A stretch of DNA of 64,000 bases from JAGLCW01 sp964427915. GTDB taxonomy: Bacteria; Caldisericota; Caldisericia; UBA6126. The stretch is taken from NCBI GenBank assembly GCA_964427915.1, contig CAYRWA010000053.1, forward strand, positions 1 through 64,000. Reading direction: 5' to 3'. Below, piece by piece: positions 34,364 through 42,944 of this stretch (the first letter of the stretch is position 1; each line of letters begins with the position of its first letter). Made by a program: the position numbers and the translations under genes. The notes under the pieces were generated by a model. That model was not told the DNA's origin. It ran no database searches and saw only the letters and a program-made list of their open reading frames with translations.

Positions 34364-35979
34364 GACTCAAATTGATAGCCAAAATAGTGAGAAAGTAAAG
34401 AAAAATCTTTTTGATTGATGCTATATAAAGGATACTCCAAGGGAACTTTGCCCAAGGGATGATAGGGAATAGATACATTGTCTGGGTGTATAATGGATAG
34501 GGCAGTGTATGTGGATATTTGCAGGATTTCTTGTAAGTTTTCTTTCACAATCAAGGTAGGAACATCCTTTGGAGTGTGATAGGTGTCCCATACGTTTTTT
34601 CCACTTCTCCAAAAGAAAACGCAGGGAACATTGTTTTTGTGAAAAAAGTATTGATCGGATCCACTCCATAAACCCCCAGCGATGAACTCTATAGGAATGC
34701 CCAATTCATCAGATGCTTCCTGAATCCTATTACATAAATCCGGATAAAAGCTATCGTCAGTTCCTGCTATTAAGGCTGTATCACCAACGCCAACCATATC
34801 CAGATTAATGACGCCAGCAATTTTTTCAAGAGGAAACAATGGATTGTTTACATACCATTTGGAACCGATTAACCCTTCTTCTTCTCCGCTGAATGCAATA
34901 AAAACAATGTGCATGTCGGTTGTAAAGAGTTGTTCTTGTAACGTTTTGGCAATTTCTACCATAACTGATACTCCAGAAGCATTGTCATTGGCACCGAAAT
35001 AATAGTCTTTGTTGATAGAGTCTTGTCCGAGATGGTCATAATGGGCAGTGATGAGAAAGGATTCCAGTGTAGGGATTTGCGAAGGGATGAAGCCAATTAC
35101 ATTGGAAGTAGTTCGCGTTTCTTTTTTCACAGTAATGCTTATCTCAATGGATTCATGGATTACAAATGAGACCGGCTTTCTATTGGATTCAATCGTGTCA
35201 ACAATTGTCTTTGTTGAATAGGAATATGGTTCTAGGATGGTTTCTCCTGCATTAAGAGATAAAAAACCACTCAATATAGAGGGTATAGTACCGGGATCAT
35301 ATACTTCTTTTTTCTCCCAATTTACAACGGTTGATTCAGCATTTTGATTGATAATGAGAATTGCTTTCGCCCCTTTTTTCTTGGCTGTTCCAATTTTGTG
35401 TTGGATATTGGAATAATCATAGGGAAGTGCAGACAAAAATGAAGGCTTTCCGCTTAAAACGACTACCACCTTGTCTTGAACATCTATATCTCCATAGTCG
35501 TTATACTCTGTCGTTGCGATGCCAAAACCGGCAAAAACACCATCTGAAACATGCGAGCCAGAGTCACTTTTGAGATAGGGATAAAACTCGTTTCGATAGA
35601 GAAATTCTTTGGTTGGAGTACCATGAAAGATGCATGTTGTTGGGTTCTCAATTTGAACATATGGGACAGAAAAGGCTTGAAAGTAACTCCCTGGTTCATC
35701 CATTTGGCAAGGTTGCAAAGAAAGATCCTTCATGTATTGGCTAATCCACTCTGCAGAATTCTCACACTCGGTTGTTCCTGATTGTCTTCCTGCAAAATCC
35801 CTAGAACATAGGGCTTGAATTGTGGAAAGAGCATTATCGGCAGAAGTTTGTGAGCTAATATACTTGTAATAAGCCGATCTTTGTGCTTCTAGAGGAGGTT
35901 GAGAGGAGCCAGTAAGAGAGGATAAATGGAGGGGAGAAAAAAGCTGGAAAACAACAAGAATTGTTGATAATAATTTCAT
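34360..35979 (-). CDS. Secreted M28-family zinc aminopeptidase with PA insert
   Basis: 539 residues with an N-terminal signal (about 1-20). A PA-like insert (about 120-235) shows KVVVVLSGKPSF and KKGAKAILIINQ. The M28 catalytic domain has the full zinc set: His in ITAHYDHLGQD, Asp in GANDNASGVS, the catalytic Glu pair in FSGEEEGLIGS, Asp in INLDMVG and His in DTYHTPKD. These enzymes release N-terminal amino acids outside the cell, fitting a peptide-using organism. It lies between coaD-linked genes and the GerMN gene in one tightly packed minus-strand run (4 bp to the upstream stop, ATGA overlap downstream). Confidence 0.9.
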   Translation of the reverse strand: MKLLSTILVVFQLFSPLHLSSLTGSSQPPLEAQRSAYYKYISSQTSADNALSTIQALCSRDFAGRQSGTTECENSAEWISQYMKDLSLQPCQMDEPGSYFQAFSVPYVQIENPTTCIFHGTPTKEFLYRNEFYPYLKSDSGSHVSDGVFAGFGIATTEYNDYGDIDVQDKVVVVLSGKPSFLSALPYDYSNIQHKIGTAKKKGAKAILIINQNAESTVVNWEKKEVYDPGTIPSILSGFLSLNAGETILEPYSYSTKTIVDTIESNRKPVSFVIHESIEISITVKKETRTTSNVIGFIPSQIPTLESFLITAHYDHLGQDSINKDYYFGANDNASGVSVMVEIAKTLQEQLFTTDMHIVFIAFSGEEEGLIGSKWYVNNPLFPLEKIAGVINLDMVGVGDTALIAGTDDSFYPDLCNRIQEASDELGIPIEFIAGGLWSGSDQYFFHKNNVPCVFFWRSGKNVWDTYHTPKDVPTLIVKENLQEILQISTYTALSIIHPDNVSIPYHPLGKVPLEYPLYSINQKDFSLLSHYFGYQFES

Positions 35980-35983
35980 GATT

Positions 35984-36463
35984 CTACAATTGATCGATTT
36001 GGTCTTTTTTGAATTGTTCCATCTGATTTAATATGGCCTGATAGGACTCATGAATGTACTCTCGGCGTCTAACTTGTTCTTCATCTTGTTGTTTAATCAG
36101 ATTTCGAAAAGCTTTATGTAAATCTTGGAGAAGCTTAATGCATTCTTTTTTGGTTTTTTCTTTTAGTTCCTGCGATTTTTTATGAGCGAGTTGGACAACT
36201 TCTTCTTTGTTTAGTAGTTCCCTTTGATGATTCTTTGTATCTTCAATGATACTGGCAGCTTCTTGTCTAGCTGATTCTAAAATCTCGGAACGTTCTAAAA
36301 GTATCGTTTGCCCTTTTTTGATTTCGTGAGGATAGTTTTTTCGGATGGTTGTTACAATTTCTTCTAAAATCTCCTTGTTAACAATGACTGTCCCCGTTAG
36401 GGGAACATTTTTTGCATTTTCTAGAATGGAAACAAGTTGGTCTAATGTGTCAATAATGCTCAT
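35984..36463 (-). CDS. Coiled-coil protein next to coaD, unknown function
   Basis: 159 residues, soluble, mostly helical and heptad-rich (SEILESARQEAASIIEDTK, AHKKSQELKEKTKKECIKL). The central EA..IIED.. pattern resembles DivIVA-like or ATP-synthase-b-like coils. A protein of this size and pattern is often found directly downstream of coaD in Clostridia-like genomes, sometimes mislabelled 'ATPase'; no nucleotide-binding motif is present here. Starts 1 bp after the coaD stop and is followed 4 bp later by the M28 gene. Confidence 0.7.
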   Translation of the reverse strand: MSIIDTLDQLVSILENAKNVPLTGTVIVNKEILEEIVTTIRKNYPHEIKKGQTILLERSEILESARQEAASIIEDTKNHQRELLNKEEVVQLAHKKSQELKEKTKKECIKLLQDLHKAFRNLIKQQDEEQVRRREYIHESYQAILNQMEQFKKDQIDQL

Positions 36464-36464
36464 A

Positions 36465-36977
36465 TTATCTCCTTTTTTCTAGGTAATCAGCAACAATATT
36501 GGGGACAAATACACGGATATTTCCTTGAAAATGAATCATTTCTTTCACCATAGAGGAACTTAGGTTTGCATGCTGTATGTTGCTCATAAAAAAGAGTACT
36601 TCAAAGGCGGGATAAATCTGTTTGTTGGTGATGGCCATCTGAAATTCATTTTCAAAATCAGAAAGAACTCGTAAGCCACGTATGCAAACAGGAATGTCGT
36701 TGCATTTCATGAAATCAACCAATAGACCCTTACAAACTTCAACATGAATACGTGGATTTCCATGAAAATACTTTTGTAAGAGATTTACTCTCTCTTCAAT
36801 TGAAAGAAAAGGGGTTTTTTTTCGGTTTTCTGCGACAAGGATGGTCAGGTTTTGAAAATATCGTAGGGATCGTTGTACAATATCAACGTGTCCAAAGGTT
36901 AGTGGGTCAAAACTACCTGGATATACAGCTTTTTTATTGCTGCACTCTTCGAATGATAGAGAGTTTGGTTCTTCCAT
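36465..36977 (-). CDS. coaD: Phosphopantetheine adenylyltransferase
   Basis: 170 residues from the ATG at 36977, which has GAGGA 8 bp upstream; a GTG at 36992 is possible. Nucleotidyltransferase motifs: YPGSFDPLTFGHVDIVQRS (T/HxGH), CIRGLRVLSDFENEFQMA, and SSSMVKEM (the ISSTxVRE block). Fourth step of CoA synthesis; with coaX at 21123 the window carries two CoA genes at separate loci. About nine extra residues precede the usual start, and the gene overlaps rsmD by 44 bp. Confidence 0.95.
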   Translation of the reverse strand: MEEPNSLSFEECSNKKAVYPGSFDPLTFGHVDIVQRSLRYFQNLTILVAENRKKTPFLSIEERVNLLQKYFHGNPRIHVEVCKGLLVDFMKCNDIPVCIRGLRVLSDFENEFQMAITNKQIYPAFEVLFFMSNIQHANLSSSMVKEMIHFQGNIRVFVPNIVADYLEKRR

Positions 36978-37491
36978 AATGACGTTCCTCACAATCCAAA
37001 TCTAATGCTTTTGACATAGTTTGTATTTCATTTCGTTTTGTATGTTCAAGGATAATTGTACAATAGGGATTCATTTTTTTCGATATTTTTTGCAAAAGAA
37101 ACAAATACTGATCGGTAGAATAGTCGTAGGGGGGGTCTAAAAAAATAAAATGAAATGAGTCAATTTTGCGATGTGTAAGATGATATTCGGCTGTTTCGCG
37201 AAAAAGGAGGAATTGATTCTCAGTAAAGTTTGCTTGGGAAAGATTTTTTTGGATGCTTCGTAGACATGTAGGATTCTTTTCTACAAAACATACCTTTTTT
37301 GCTCCTTCGCTGATTGCATTAATCCCAATTGCCCCTGTTCCAGCAAACAAATCCAAAAAAAAACAGTCCGGAATCTCTTGTCGTAAGATATTAAAAAGAG
37401 CTTCTCGGACTTTGTTTGATGTAGGTCTTAAAGGAAGATGCGCGGGAGAAACAAGTGTTTTCCCGCGCCTGTTCCCAGAAATAATTTTCAT
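36934..37491 (-). CDS. rsmD: 16S rRNA (guanine-966-N2)-methyltransferase
   Basis: 185 residues with the RsmD opening MKIISGNRRGKTLVSP and RPTSNKVREALFNIL, the SAM site FLDLFAGTGAIGINAIS, and the catalytic FLDPPYD. Methylates G966 of 16S rRNA during 30S assembly. The rsmD-coaD order is conserved widely. It overlaps coaD by 44 bp and the TlpA-like gene by one base. A GC-rich hairpin lies within codons 8-18 (separate entry). Confidence 0.94.
   Translation of the reverse strand: MKIISGNRRGKTLVSPAHLPLRPTSNKVREALFNILRQEIPDCFFLDLFAGTGAIGINAISEGAKKVCFVEKNPTCLRSIQKNLSQANFTENQFLLFRETAEYHLTHRKIDSFHFIFLDPPYDYSTDQYLFLLQKISKKMNPYCTIILEHTKRNEIQTMSKALDLDCEERHYGRTKLSIIRRVQQ
37440..37468. other. GC-rich inverted repeat inside the 5' end of rsmD
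   Basis: Perfect 8-bp arms GCGCGGGA / TCCCGCGC with a 13-nt spacer, about 24-52 nt after the rsmD start. It stands out in AT-rich sequence. Neither strand has a following T-run, so it is not a standard terminator. It may be an mRNA hairpin affecting rsmD expression after the TlpA-like gene, or simply a coding accident. Confidence 0.5.
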
Positions 37492-38105
37492 TACTCGTTA
37501 ATTAATTCCTCAACTGCTTCCCATAAGTGATCCATTAGGGCAAGGGTGAAACCAGTGTGTTCGTAACGGATTTTCCCATTTTTATCAATAAGGTAGGTTA
37601 CAGGAATAGCTTGTATGCCATAAAAATTCTTTACCTTTGAGTCTAGATCCCAAGGAATTGGATAGGAGACATTAAGAAATTCTACATCTTTGAGGATTTG
37701 GGGTTCAAGAGCCTTGGTGGAATCAATTGTGATCACTAAACACTCCAAACCTTGATCCTTGTATTCTTGGTAAATTTCTTCAAGATAAGGCATTTCTTCT
37801 TTGCATGGTTCGCACCAAGTAGCCCAAAAGTCAACAAGAATTAATTTGACATCAGGATTGTCAATAAGAGCCTGTAATGCAACTTCTTCAACGATATCTA
37901 GGTCGGGATTAGGATTTGCTACGATAGGAAGTGTCCAGTCGCCAGCATCTCTAGCTTCTTCTGGAGAAATAATTCCTCCACCGCTACCACCGTCTTTGAT
38001 AACTTGACCGCCGTTGTCAGAAGTATTATCATTACAGCCAGTCATAAAAGAACTAAGACCGATTACCATCAAAAACATTACTACAATCGAAACAAATTTT
38101 TTCAT
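37491..38105 (-). CDS. TlpA/ResA-like thioredoxin-fold lipoprotein
   Basis: 204 residues from the ATG at 38105 (AGGGGG upstream; the frame extends to 38156). Lipoprotein signal with Cys24 in SSFMTGC, a Gly-rich linker, then a thioredoxin fold with the active site FWATWCEPCKEEM (Cys98, Cys101) and the cis-Pro region AIPVTYLIDKNGKI. Such proteins reduce disulfides outside the membrane, for example in cytochrome c maturation; no ccd or ccs gene is nearby to fix the partner. The stop shares one base with the rsmD start. Confidence 0.88.
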   Translation of the reverse strand: MKKFVSIVVMFLMVIGLSSFMTGCNDNTSDNGGQVIKDGGSGGGIISPEEARDAGDWTLPIVANPNPDLDIVEEVALQALIDNPDVKLILVDFWATWCEPCKEEMPYLEEIYQEYKDQGLECLVITIDSTKALEPQILKDVEFLNVSYPIPWDLDSKVKNFYGIQAIPVTYLIDKNGKIRYEHTGFTLALMDHLWEAVEELINE

Positions 38106-38179
38106 CAAATTACCCCCTATGGTAAAGTATTCTTCCATTCTACAAATTCCTATCATTTTGGCAATGTAAAAAATGACAC

Positions 38180-39415
38180 TTATAGCCTATTTTGAATGCA
38201 AATTTCTCGCAGGGTATTTAGCCCAATAAAGAAATGCTTCATCATTAGTCCCATATAATACATACCCTTTTCTGTTGTGTAGTAGTGAGTTTTATTCTTG
38301 CCAATGATGGCACTCATTTGTAGTAGCAGTAACTCGGTAGAAACGGCTTTTTGATATCGTTTTTGCAGCTCTACGGGATCAAGTTTCATCCCAAAAAGTT
38401 GTGTAAGCATAAAATAACGAGCTGCCTCTTTTTTTGTAGCTTTTTTTTGCATGACGATGGATACTTGATTTTTTTGTACCTGCTTAATGTAGTTTGTTGG
38501 GTGAAATGTATTGACTAAAAATGTATCTTTTAAGAATCCTACTGAACCAGCACCAATGCCTATATATTCAGGGTGATTGATAATATATTCGTCAATTTTT
38601 TGATCTCCTTTTGAAAAACACCAGCATGTGGATGGTTGAAAATCTTTTTTCATTTCTTCTTGCAGAAGATGATAAAAAGAGGATTCGCGTTTAGAATCGA
38701 TGACTTGAAATTGTCTTTCCATGGCACTTTTTTTATGGGGAGATGGCATTAAGGGATAAAAGGTGGCCTGGTTTACCCCACACTTTTTGACCATTTGTAT
38801 ATCATTTTGAAAATCTTCCAATGACTGACTCGGAAAATTAAAAATGAAATCAAGATTGATAGTGGGAAAATGATGAAGTGCTCTTTCTATGGAACGTAAT
38901 GCTTCTAGAGAAGTATGAGAACGTCTTCCCATTGCTAGTAGCAATTCATCTTTGAAGCTTTGCACTCCAATGGATAAGCGTTGAATACCAATATGCTGAA
39001 GCTTTGTTACGGTATCTGCAGATAAATCACAGGGGTTTGCTTCTATGGAGATCTCTTTTATGGAAAACATGTTCTGAATATCTTTAATACAGGAGCTTAG
39101 CAAAGACAAGTTGACGGTAGGTGTTCCTCCCCCAAAATATACTTCCTGAAAGTCAAATCCTAGGTCTTTATAATATTGCAATTCTTTTTGCAGAGACTGA
39201 AAATATTGTATGGCCACTTCTTCTTTGTAGAGATACCGGTTAAAAGAACAGTATGGACACAGTTTTTTACAAAATGGAATGTGGATGTATAGGGATGGTT
39301 TTGAAGATTTGTCACACTGCAACAAAGTAGGATCAAAACCACGGGTTAATTGTAAAAATTTTCTTCCTTCTTTTGATACAATTTTTTCTATACTGTTTGC
39401 TAGGAGTCGATTCAT
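38180..39415 (-). CDS. HemW-like radical-SAM protein (coproporphyrinogen oxidase-like family)
   Basis: 411 residues. Radical-SAM cluster motif CKKLCPYC (C-x3-C-x2-C) in SLYIHIPFCKKLCPYCSF, followed by VYFGGGTPT, ISIEANPCDL and RLSIGVQSFKDELLLAMGR. A C-terminal HemN/HemW-type region has EYIGIGAGSVGF. HemW is a heme chaperone, and true oxygen-independent HemN needs an extra Cys (CxxxCxxCxC). The residue after the third Cys here is Ser, so HemW or a relative is favoured over HemN. It precedes the TlpA-like lipoprotein gene by 74 bp. Confidence 0.85.
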   Translation of the reverse strand: MNRLLANSIEKIVSKEGRKFLQLTRGFDPTLLQCDKSSKPSLYIHIPFCKKLCPYCSFNRYLYKEEVAIQYFQSLQKELQYYKDLGFDFQEVYFGGGTPTVNLSLLSSCIKDIQNMFSIKEISIEANPCDLSADTVTKLQHIGIQRLSIGVQSFKDELLLAMGRRSHTSLEALRSIERALHHFPTINLDFIFNFPSQSLEDFQNDIQMVKKCGVNQATFYPLMPSPHKKSAMERQFQVIDSKRESSFYHLLQEEMKKDFQPSTCWCFSKGDQKIDEYIINHPEYIGIGAGSVGFLKDTFLVNTFHPTNYIKQVQKNQVSIVMQKKATKKEAARYFMLTQLFGMKLDPVELQKRYQKAVSTELLLLQMSAIIGKNKTHYYTTEKGMYYMGLMMKHFFIGLNTLREICIQNRL

Positions 39416-39497
39416 TTTGCTTCCTTAAAAAAAAAGAATAAAAGTAGTGTAACAAAACTTCGTTTAAATTGTACTAAATACAGAAAGATGGTTAAAC

Positions 39498-40028
39498 GTG
39501 ATAGAAATTGACAGGGAACTATTACAACAAGCTAAAGATGGTGATAGAATGGCACAAGCTGAAGTATTTAAGTACTATAAGGATTATATTTTTCGATCTG
39601 CCTTTTTCATGCTACGAAATGAAGATGAAGCAGACGATATTGTAGAGAACGTTTTTATCAAGGTTTTTACTAATTTTTCTTCTTTTGACATGACTAGGTC
39701 ATTTCATCCATGGTTATCAAGAATTGTTTTGAATGAGACTAGAACCTATATTAAAAAAAATCGACGAGCTTATACCAACCAAGATTTTGCCCTAGACAAC
39801 ATACCGTCCCGCTCTACAGAAAACCGAGAAAAGGCACAACAAATCCAAAGGTATATGAAAGAGCTCAATTCAAAGGATCGGGAGATTATATCAATGCGCT
39901 ATTTTCAAGAGTTAACGATTGAAGAGATTGCTCGAGTTGTTAACATATCTGTTGCAAATGCTAAGGTGAGAATTCATAGGGCAACAAAAAAATTAAAGCA
40001 AATCATTGAAACGAAGGAAGCAAACTAA
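39498..40028 (+). CDS. ECF-family RNA polymerase sigma factor
   Basis: 176 residues from a GTG. Sigma region 2 (about 12-85): FKYYKDYIFRSAFFMLRNED, EADDIVENVFIKVF and FHPWLSRIVLNETRTYIKK (polymerase and -10 contacts). Region 4 (about 115-172): DREIISMRYFQELTIEEIA and VSVANAKVRIHRATKKL-like helix-turn-helix. Extracytoplasmic-function sigmas switch on envelope or stress regulons and are held by an anti-sigma factor, here probably the next gene, which starts at the TAATG junction. The upstream gap holds TGTAAC-N16-TGTACT (39448-39475), reminiscent of ECF promoters and possibly autoregulatory. Confidence 0.92.
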   Translation: MIEIDRELLQQAKDGDRMAQAEVFKYYKDYIFRSAFFMLRNEDEADDIVENVFIKVFTNFSSFDMTRSFHPWLSRIVLNETRTYIKKNRRAYTNQDFALDNIPSRSTENREKAQQIQRYMKELNSKDREIISMRYFQELTIEEIARVVNISVANAKVRIHRATKKLKQIIETKEAN

Positions 40029-41272
40029 TGGATCAAGACAAAAAAACAATCCAAACCTTTTTGAATTCTACAACTCCTTCCCATATTGTGGAAGATACCA
40101 AGTTTCTGTCTATTATGGAGAAAGTAGAATCCCATCAGAAATCTCATCGAATTGCAACCATGACTAGGCGTTTTGCTGTTCCTGTTACTCTTGCGCTTCT
40201 TATTTTTATTACTTCCTTCTTCCCTGTTTTTGGCAATGAAAAGGGTTCTCTTGTTGATGTGTATAATAGCTACAAATTAAATCGCAGTCTGGATGCCTTC
40301 AAAAACACAGCTATTGCAGCACCACATGATCAATCTATTGCCCCTCACTTGATTTCTTCTTTGTTGGAGGAGAAATATGGTATTGATCCTGTAGAATTTC
40401 TGGAAACTCGGTTCATCTACAATATTCCTCCGTTTGATGCTGCATTTTTGCTTTTAGTATCGAAAGAAGCAAATATACCTATACAAAATCTTGTCCAAAT
40501 GAGAAAGAACAGACTTGATTGGGGGGTGATTTCACGCCACACCAATGTAACTCCTTACCAATGTATACAGTTTCTTCGGGATTTTCAATCAGCTTATCAG
40601 ACTACCCCAAAGGAAGGCTTTATTCTTCAAGGACGAGTTCGTCAAATAATTTTAGAGAATTCCAGTTTTTTTATTGAACGATTTCCTTATCCAATATATG
40701 TACGAGGAGAAACTGCCTTGCTGGAAACAATCCAAATTGGAAGCCCTGTCGCTATCAAAATCATGTACAATTATACACAATACAGGTACGAGCTCCTCTT
40801 CATAGAAATTAAACCTTTACGCCCCAATGGACCCATCTCGTTTACTGGATATCTTATTGCGTTGAACCAAGATCATTTGGTGTTGGGAGCAAAAGATGGA
40901 AGAAGAGTAGTACTCAAGATACCTTCCCATTTTTCTCATGTATTAATCATGGATTCTGATGTTGAAATAGGGTGCCTTATTTCTATTCTGTCCTTTACAG
41001 ATCGAAATGGGAACCGTCAAATGATTGATTACTCCGTTCTATCTTCTCCCGATGATGCCATACGTGGTAAGAACCAAGATTCTTCCCCGCAGAATAGTTC
41101 TCAAAGGCCATTGTTTAATAACCACCAGAACACAGCTGCCAATGAAAAAGAAAAACACCAAGAAAGAGAACAAAGTCCTGCGGAGCTGCAAGATGAAATC
41201 GAAAAGACCCAAGGAGTTCTTCGAAAGAAAATTCTTGAGTTGAAGGAGTCAACACAGAGACTCAAACCATAA
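40028..41272 (+). CDS. Single-pass membrane protein, probable regulator of the adjacent ECF sigma factor
   Basis: 414 residues. A cytoplasmic N-terminus of about 45 residues precedes one membrane helix (about 50-66, VTLALLIFITSFFPVFG). An external region follows with a helical part (about 90-185) and a beta-rich part (about 190-335: EGFILQGRVRQIIL, GPISFTGYLIALNQDHLVLG) resembling paired DUF5666-like domains. The Gln/Glu-rich end is a coiled coil. Position and topology fit an anti-sigma factor, but the classical zinc anti-sigma motif (HxxxCxxC) is absent and the cytoplasmic part is short. Translation is coupled to the sigma gene (TAATG). Confidence 0.65.
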   Translation: MDQDKKTIQTFLNSTTPSHIVEDTKFLSIMEKVESHQKSHRIATMTRRFAVPVTLALLIFITSFFPVFGNEKGSLVDVYNSYKLNRSLDAFKNTAIAAPHDQSIAPHLISSLLEEKYGIDPVEFLETRFIYNIPPFDAAFLLLVSKEANIPIQNLVQMRKNRLDWGVISRHTNVTPYQCIQFLRDFQSAYQTTPKEGFILQGRVRQIILENSSFFIERFPYPIYVRGETALLETIQIGSPVAIKIMYNYTQYRYELLFIEIKPLRPNGPISFTGYLIALNQDHLVLGAKDGRRVVLKIPSHFSHVLIMDSDVEIGCLISILSFTDRNGNRQMIDYSVLSSPDDAIRGKNQDSSPQNSSQRPLFNNHQNTAANEKEKHQEREQSPAELQDEIEKTQGVLRKKILELKESTQRLKP

Positions 41273-41287
41273 TGCAAAAAACATATT

Positions 41288-42904
41288 CTACTCAGATGAT
41301 TGAGAGATATTTCGAGCTTCTTTCATTTTTGATTCCAGTATCTGAATATCCTCTTTGCACATGAGAGGGTTAGACGCTCTTTGTGATTGAATAACCAACG
41401 TATATATGGCTTCTAGTTGTTCCTTCAAATCCTTATATAGATGCGGGAATTTTGTATTCGCATTCACATACATATCTTGTTTCGCATCATAGGAATATAC
41501 ATCAATCCATTGAATGGCTCTCCCCGAGGCTTGCATTCGTTCTTTCCCGTCAAAATTCGATGCGGTATATCGGAGAATAATTTCTGGATAAGACTTTGGA
41601 GGAGTGGATAGAAACTCCATTTGGAAATGCAAATCCCATGAACCACTGATAGAAAACAAAGAATGGTCAATAGTGCCATCTAGTTCTGTCGGATGAAAAT
41701 TAAAAATTTTGATAAGATCAGGTTTATGATTTCCCTTTGCTATTGTGTCTGGCGTAACTTGTTCATTCTGCTTTGTTGAAACTAATAAATAGGTGTGCTT
41801 AGGACCAAGTAGTTTCCCAAGAAAAACCAAATGATCAAACAAGTAATACTCATCATTTTCGTTTGTTTGACCTCCTAGAAACTCGTTATTATGGAGCACA
41901 TGAAAGGTGTTAGCTTGATACAATGCTATGTGATTGTTTTCTGCAAACATATACTCGTTTTCATTCTCCAAAGGAATCCATGAGTACAATCTAAAAAATG
42001 GGAAGGAGTATGGTCGATCTACCGTCACAGATTCTTGGATAGTGAAAGGGTGAACCCCTTTTGTAATCATGTTAGTTTTTTCACCATCCCACGAATACAG
42101 TGTATGATTTTGGCTAAAATACAAGGAATTGGATGTGCTAGACCATGTGAAACCAAAAAGCCAGTCTTCGTAACTTTCGGAACCAACACTTTTCCATATA
42201 GTTTTAATTGAGGATCCCTCACTCCACCAGAAAAGAGTTTTTTGTGGAAGGACTGTTTGGACACTTTCTAATTCTTGAAAGTAAGGGGTATAAGGGTCGG
42301 TATTTGTTGTACCAAAGAGTCTGCCTAGTTTTTTGTCATATTGATTTATGTGAGAATAGTAAGGCCAGGGATTTTCGCGAGGTAATTTTTGGCCTGTAGC
42401 AGTATCTAACACAAAGGGATTTGTGTGCAAGGGAGAAATAACAATTTTGTCTCCTTCTTCTACAAAAAACAACTGATCTTTTCGGTCTTTTCTAGGTCTG
42501 TAGATTGTTAACTCAGAAAGATAATGAACTGAGCCTTTTTGGAGATCTAAAGAGCAAATATGAAAGGTTGTATTTGTTTTTTGAGAAGAGGGATGTACTT
42601 GGTCTTTTCGACGTAAAAAATACAAATGGTGTCGTTGGACGGAATAGTATGGGAAATCATCATTTTCTTCTGTCAATGCTTCCACATTGCCACTTTGGGG
42701 ATGGAATACTCGAATTCCATAGCCATCTGGATCAGCAAAGAAGACCATAGAAGGACAAAAGTCCTCGGGGGAAAAAAAAGATTCTTTAGGATGAAAAAAG
42801 GAGCAACCCGTAATAAAAATGGAGCAACATAAAAGTAGAAAAACTCCTGTATAAAAAAAAGATCGATCAAAAAAAGAAGCCCAGTATTGAATTTTATTTT
42901 GCAT
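41288..42904 (-). CDS. Lipoprotein, beta-rich, unknown function
   Basis: 538 residues from the ATG at 42904. Lipobox IFITGC at about residue 33. The remainder is beta-rich with Trp/Tyr motifs (VFFADPDGYGIRVFHP, LFFVEEGDKIVISPL, EDWLFGFTWSSTSNSLYF) suggestive of a WD40/TolB-like propeller over the first 400 residues, ending in a short helical segment. No enzyme motif is seen. I prefer 42904 to the longer frame from 42973 because it leaves a clean lipoprotein signal and sits 6 bases after a TATAAT, so the message would be leaderless. It is convergent with the ECF regulator and divergent from the secreted thioredoxin-like gene. Confidence 0.65.
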   Translation of the reverse strand: MQNKIQYWASFFDRSFFYTGVFLLLCCSIFITGCSFFHPKESFFSPEDFCPSMVFFADPDGYGIRVFHPQSGNVEALTEENDDFPYYSVQRHHLYFLRRKDQVHPSSQKTNTTFHICSLDLQKGSVHYLSELTIYRPRKDRKDQLFFVEEGDKIVISPLHTNPFVLDTATGQKLPRENPWPYYSHINQYDKKLGRLFGTTNTDPYTPYFQELESVQTVLPQKTLFWWSEGSSIKTIWKSVGSESYEDWLFGFTWSSTSNSLYFSQNHTLYSWDGEKTNMITKGVHPFTIQESVTVDRPYSFPFFRLYSWIPLENENEYMFAENNHIALYQANTFHVLHNNEFLGGQTNENDEYYLFDHLVFLGKLLGPKHTYLLVSTKQNEQVTPDTIAKGNHKPDLIKIFNFHPTELDGTIDHSLFSISGSWDLHFQMEFLSTPPKSYPEIILRYTASNFDGKERMQASGRAIQWIDVYSYDAKQDMYVNANTKFPHLYKDLKEQLEAIYTLVIQSQRASNPLMCKEDIQILESKMKEARNISQSSE

Positions 42905-42910
42905 AGTTGT

Positions 42911-42938
42911 ATTATACTTAGATAAGAGAAAGGGTAAA
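42911..42938 (-). promoter_or_regulatory. Probable leaderless promoter for the lipoprotein gene
   Basis: On the minus strand: TTTACC, 16-bp spacer, TATAAT, then 6 bases to the ATG at 42904. With transcription starting about 7 bases after the -10, the first base of the message would be the start codon. No ribosome site precedes this ATG. Confidence 0.6.
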
Positions 42939-42944
42939 AAAAAA

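Noticed and set aside
37440..37468. Hairpin considered as a transcription terminator
   Set aside because: No T-run follows on either strand and it lies within coding sequence.
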